Positions 63,556 through 64,000 of a DNA stretch of 64,000 nucleotides are shown one piece after another. Under the pieces are notes generated by a model. That model made no database searches. It saw only the letters and a list, made by a program, of their open reading frames with translations, and was not told where the DNA came from. The DNA comes from Acidobacteriota bacterium (lineage in GTDB: Bacteria; Acidobacteriota; Thermoanaerobaculia; Multivoradales; J023): positions 1-64,000 of the forward strand of contig JAJCXR010000023.1 in assembly GCA_029263315.1 (NCBI GenBank), given 5' to 3'. The position numbers and the translations under genes were made by a program. Each line of letters opens with the position of its first letter. The stretch's first letter is position 1.

Positions 63556-64000
63556 ATGAACGAACATTCCCAACACGAAGCCGGCCGAGACGACGCATCG
63601 GATCAGGACCACCGACCCAGCGGACCTCATGTCCCCACGTCGGGCCGCGCCGGGAAGACAGACCATTCTGGGCATAAGGAGCACGACCACGGTGCCATGG
63701 TGGCTGACTTTCGCCGCCGCTTTTGGGTCTCCCTGGTCTTGTCTGTGCCGGTTCTAGCGCTGGCACCCATGCTGCAAGCTCTGCTGAGTCTCGAAACGGC
63801 ACTGGCCTTCCCAGGAGACGCCTATTTGCAGGCCGCCCTCGCCACCGTTGTGTTTTTCTATGGTGGATGGCCCTTCCTGAAGGGTCTCGCGAAGGAGCTT
63901 GGCAAGCGTCAACCGGGGATGATGACGCTCATCGCCATGGCCATCACTGTCGCCTGGGGCTACAGCACGGCGGTGGCCTTGGGGCTGCCGGGTCAGGTCT
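63556..64000 (+). CDS. CopB-like heavy-metal P-type ATPase (N-terminal part, runs off the window)
   Basis: The ATG at 63556 follows GAGAGGA. A His-rich cytoplasmic start (HSQHEAG, DHSGHKEHDHGAM) is followed by the first helix pair RRRFWVSLVLSVPVLALAPM and a second, ALATVVFFYGGWPFLKGLAK, then RQPGMMTLIAMAITVAWGYS. This is the typical start of CopB-type P1B ATPases for Cu or Ag. Core domains (CPx, DKTGT) lie beyond the window. It likely exports metal into the periplasm for the oxidase and RND pump. Confidence 0.85.
   Translation, partial: MNEHSQHEAGRDDASDQDHRPSGPHVPTSGRAGKTDHSGHKEHDHGAMVADFRRRFWVSLVLSVPVLALAPMLQALLSLETALAFPGDAYLQAALATVVFFYGGWPFLKGLAKELGKRQPGMMTLIAMAITVAWGYSTAVALGLPGQV

Overview
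The window is GC-rich bacterial DNA with dense coding on both strands. No rRNA, tRNA or CRISPR array was recognised. Three traits suggest an Acidobacteriota-like (Thermoanaerobaculia-like) Gram-negative organism: large secreted Calx-beta/FG-GAP/TSP3 proteins, an ECF sigma factor plus a TPR-bearing Ser/Thr kinase, and a recurrent C-terminal tail of the form (F/L)xDGFESGDxxxWSxxxP. This placement is an inference from gene style; no marker gene is present.

Left part (1-26.4 kb), an exported-protein region. It holds an S10 carboxypeptidase, an M4 (thermolysin-type) protease with a PKD-like tail, a three-repeat Cys protein, an ECF sigma factor, a tail-fibre-like secreted protein, and four consecutive giant exported proteins (11.6-23.6 kb) that all end in the DGFESGD tail. 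A TPR Ser/Thr kinase follows on the opposite strand. Three of the exported genes have the same ~40-bp leader motif upstream. Between 2.3 and 3.9 kb lies a gene graveyard: a quinone-reductase fragment, a tyrosine-integrase fragment and a fragment of a tail-bearing protein. An IS3 transposase relic lies near 8.1-8.2 kb.

Middle part (26.6-38.4 kb), a mixed accessory region. It encodes an NAD(P)H quinone reductase-like flavoprotein, a MOSC protein, an AHSA1-like protein, a matrixin-like metalloprotease and an LVIVD-repeat protein (both with the tail), an isoprenylcysteine-methyltransferase-like membrane protein and a DUF559 nuclease-like gene beside inverted REP-like repeats. It also holds a lipoprotein, a membrane-anchored thioredoxin and three small Cys-rich ORFs, one of them next to the thioredoxin. 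IS-end-like hairpins and a GIY-YIG relic lie between them.

Right part (39-64 kb), a copper/silver-type metal-resistance island, all on the + strand. It starts with a small Cys/His-rich secreted protein, a DUF3347 protein, a DUF2231 membrane protein, a SnoaL-like protein and a multicopper oxidase fused to an outer-membrane-barrel-like domain. A histidine kinase and NtrC-type response regulator pair follows. Right after the regulator is a ~0.54-kb repeat carrying a near-perfect sigma-54 promoter. A degenerate second copy of that repeat, with its own sigma-54-like promoter, lies 7.5 kb downstream, immediately before a CusC-CusB-CusA-type efflux operon. Between the copies are SHOCT, DUF302, ICMT-like, MFS, type II GAPDH and APC permease genes, plus fragments of a second DUF302 gene and of phosphoketolase. 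YHS and DUF5676 proteins and the N-terminus of a CopB-like P-type ATPase close the window. The likely logic is metal sensing by the kinase, sigma-54 activation of the duplicated promoters, periplasmic oxidation by the oxidase, and export by the RND system and the ATPase.
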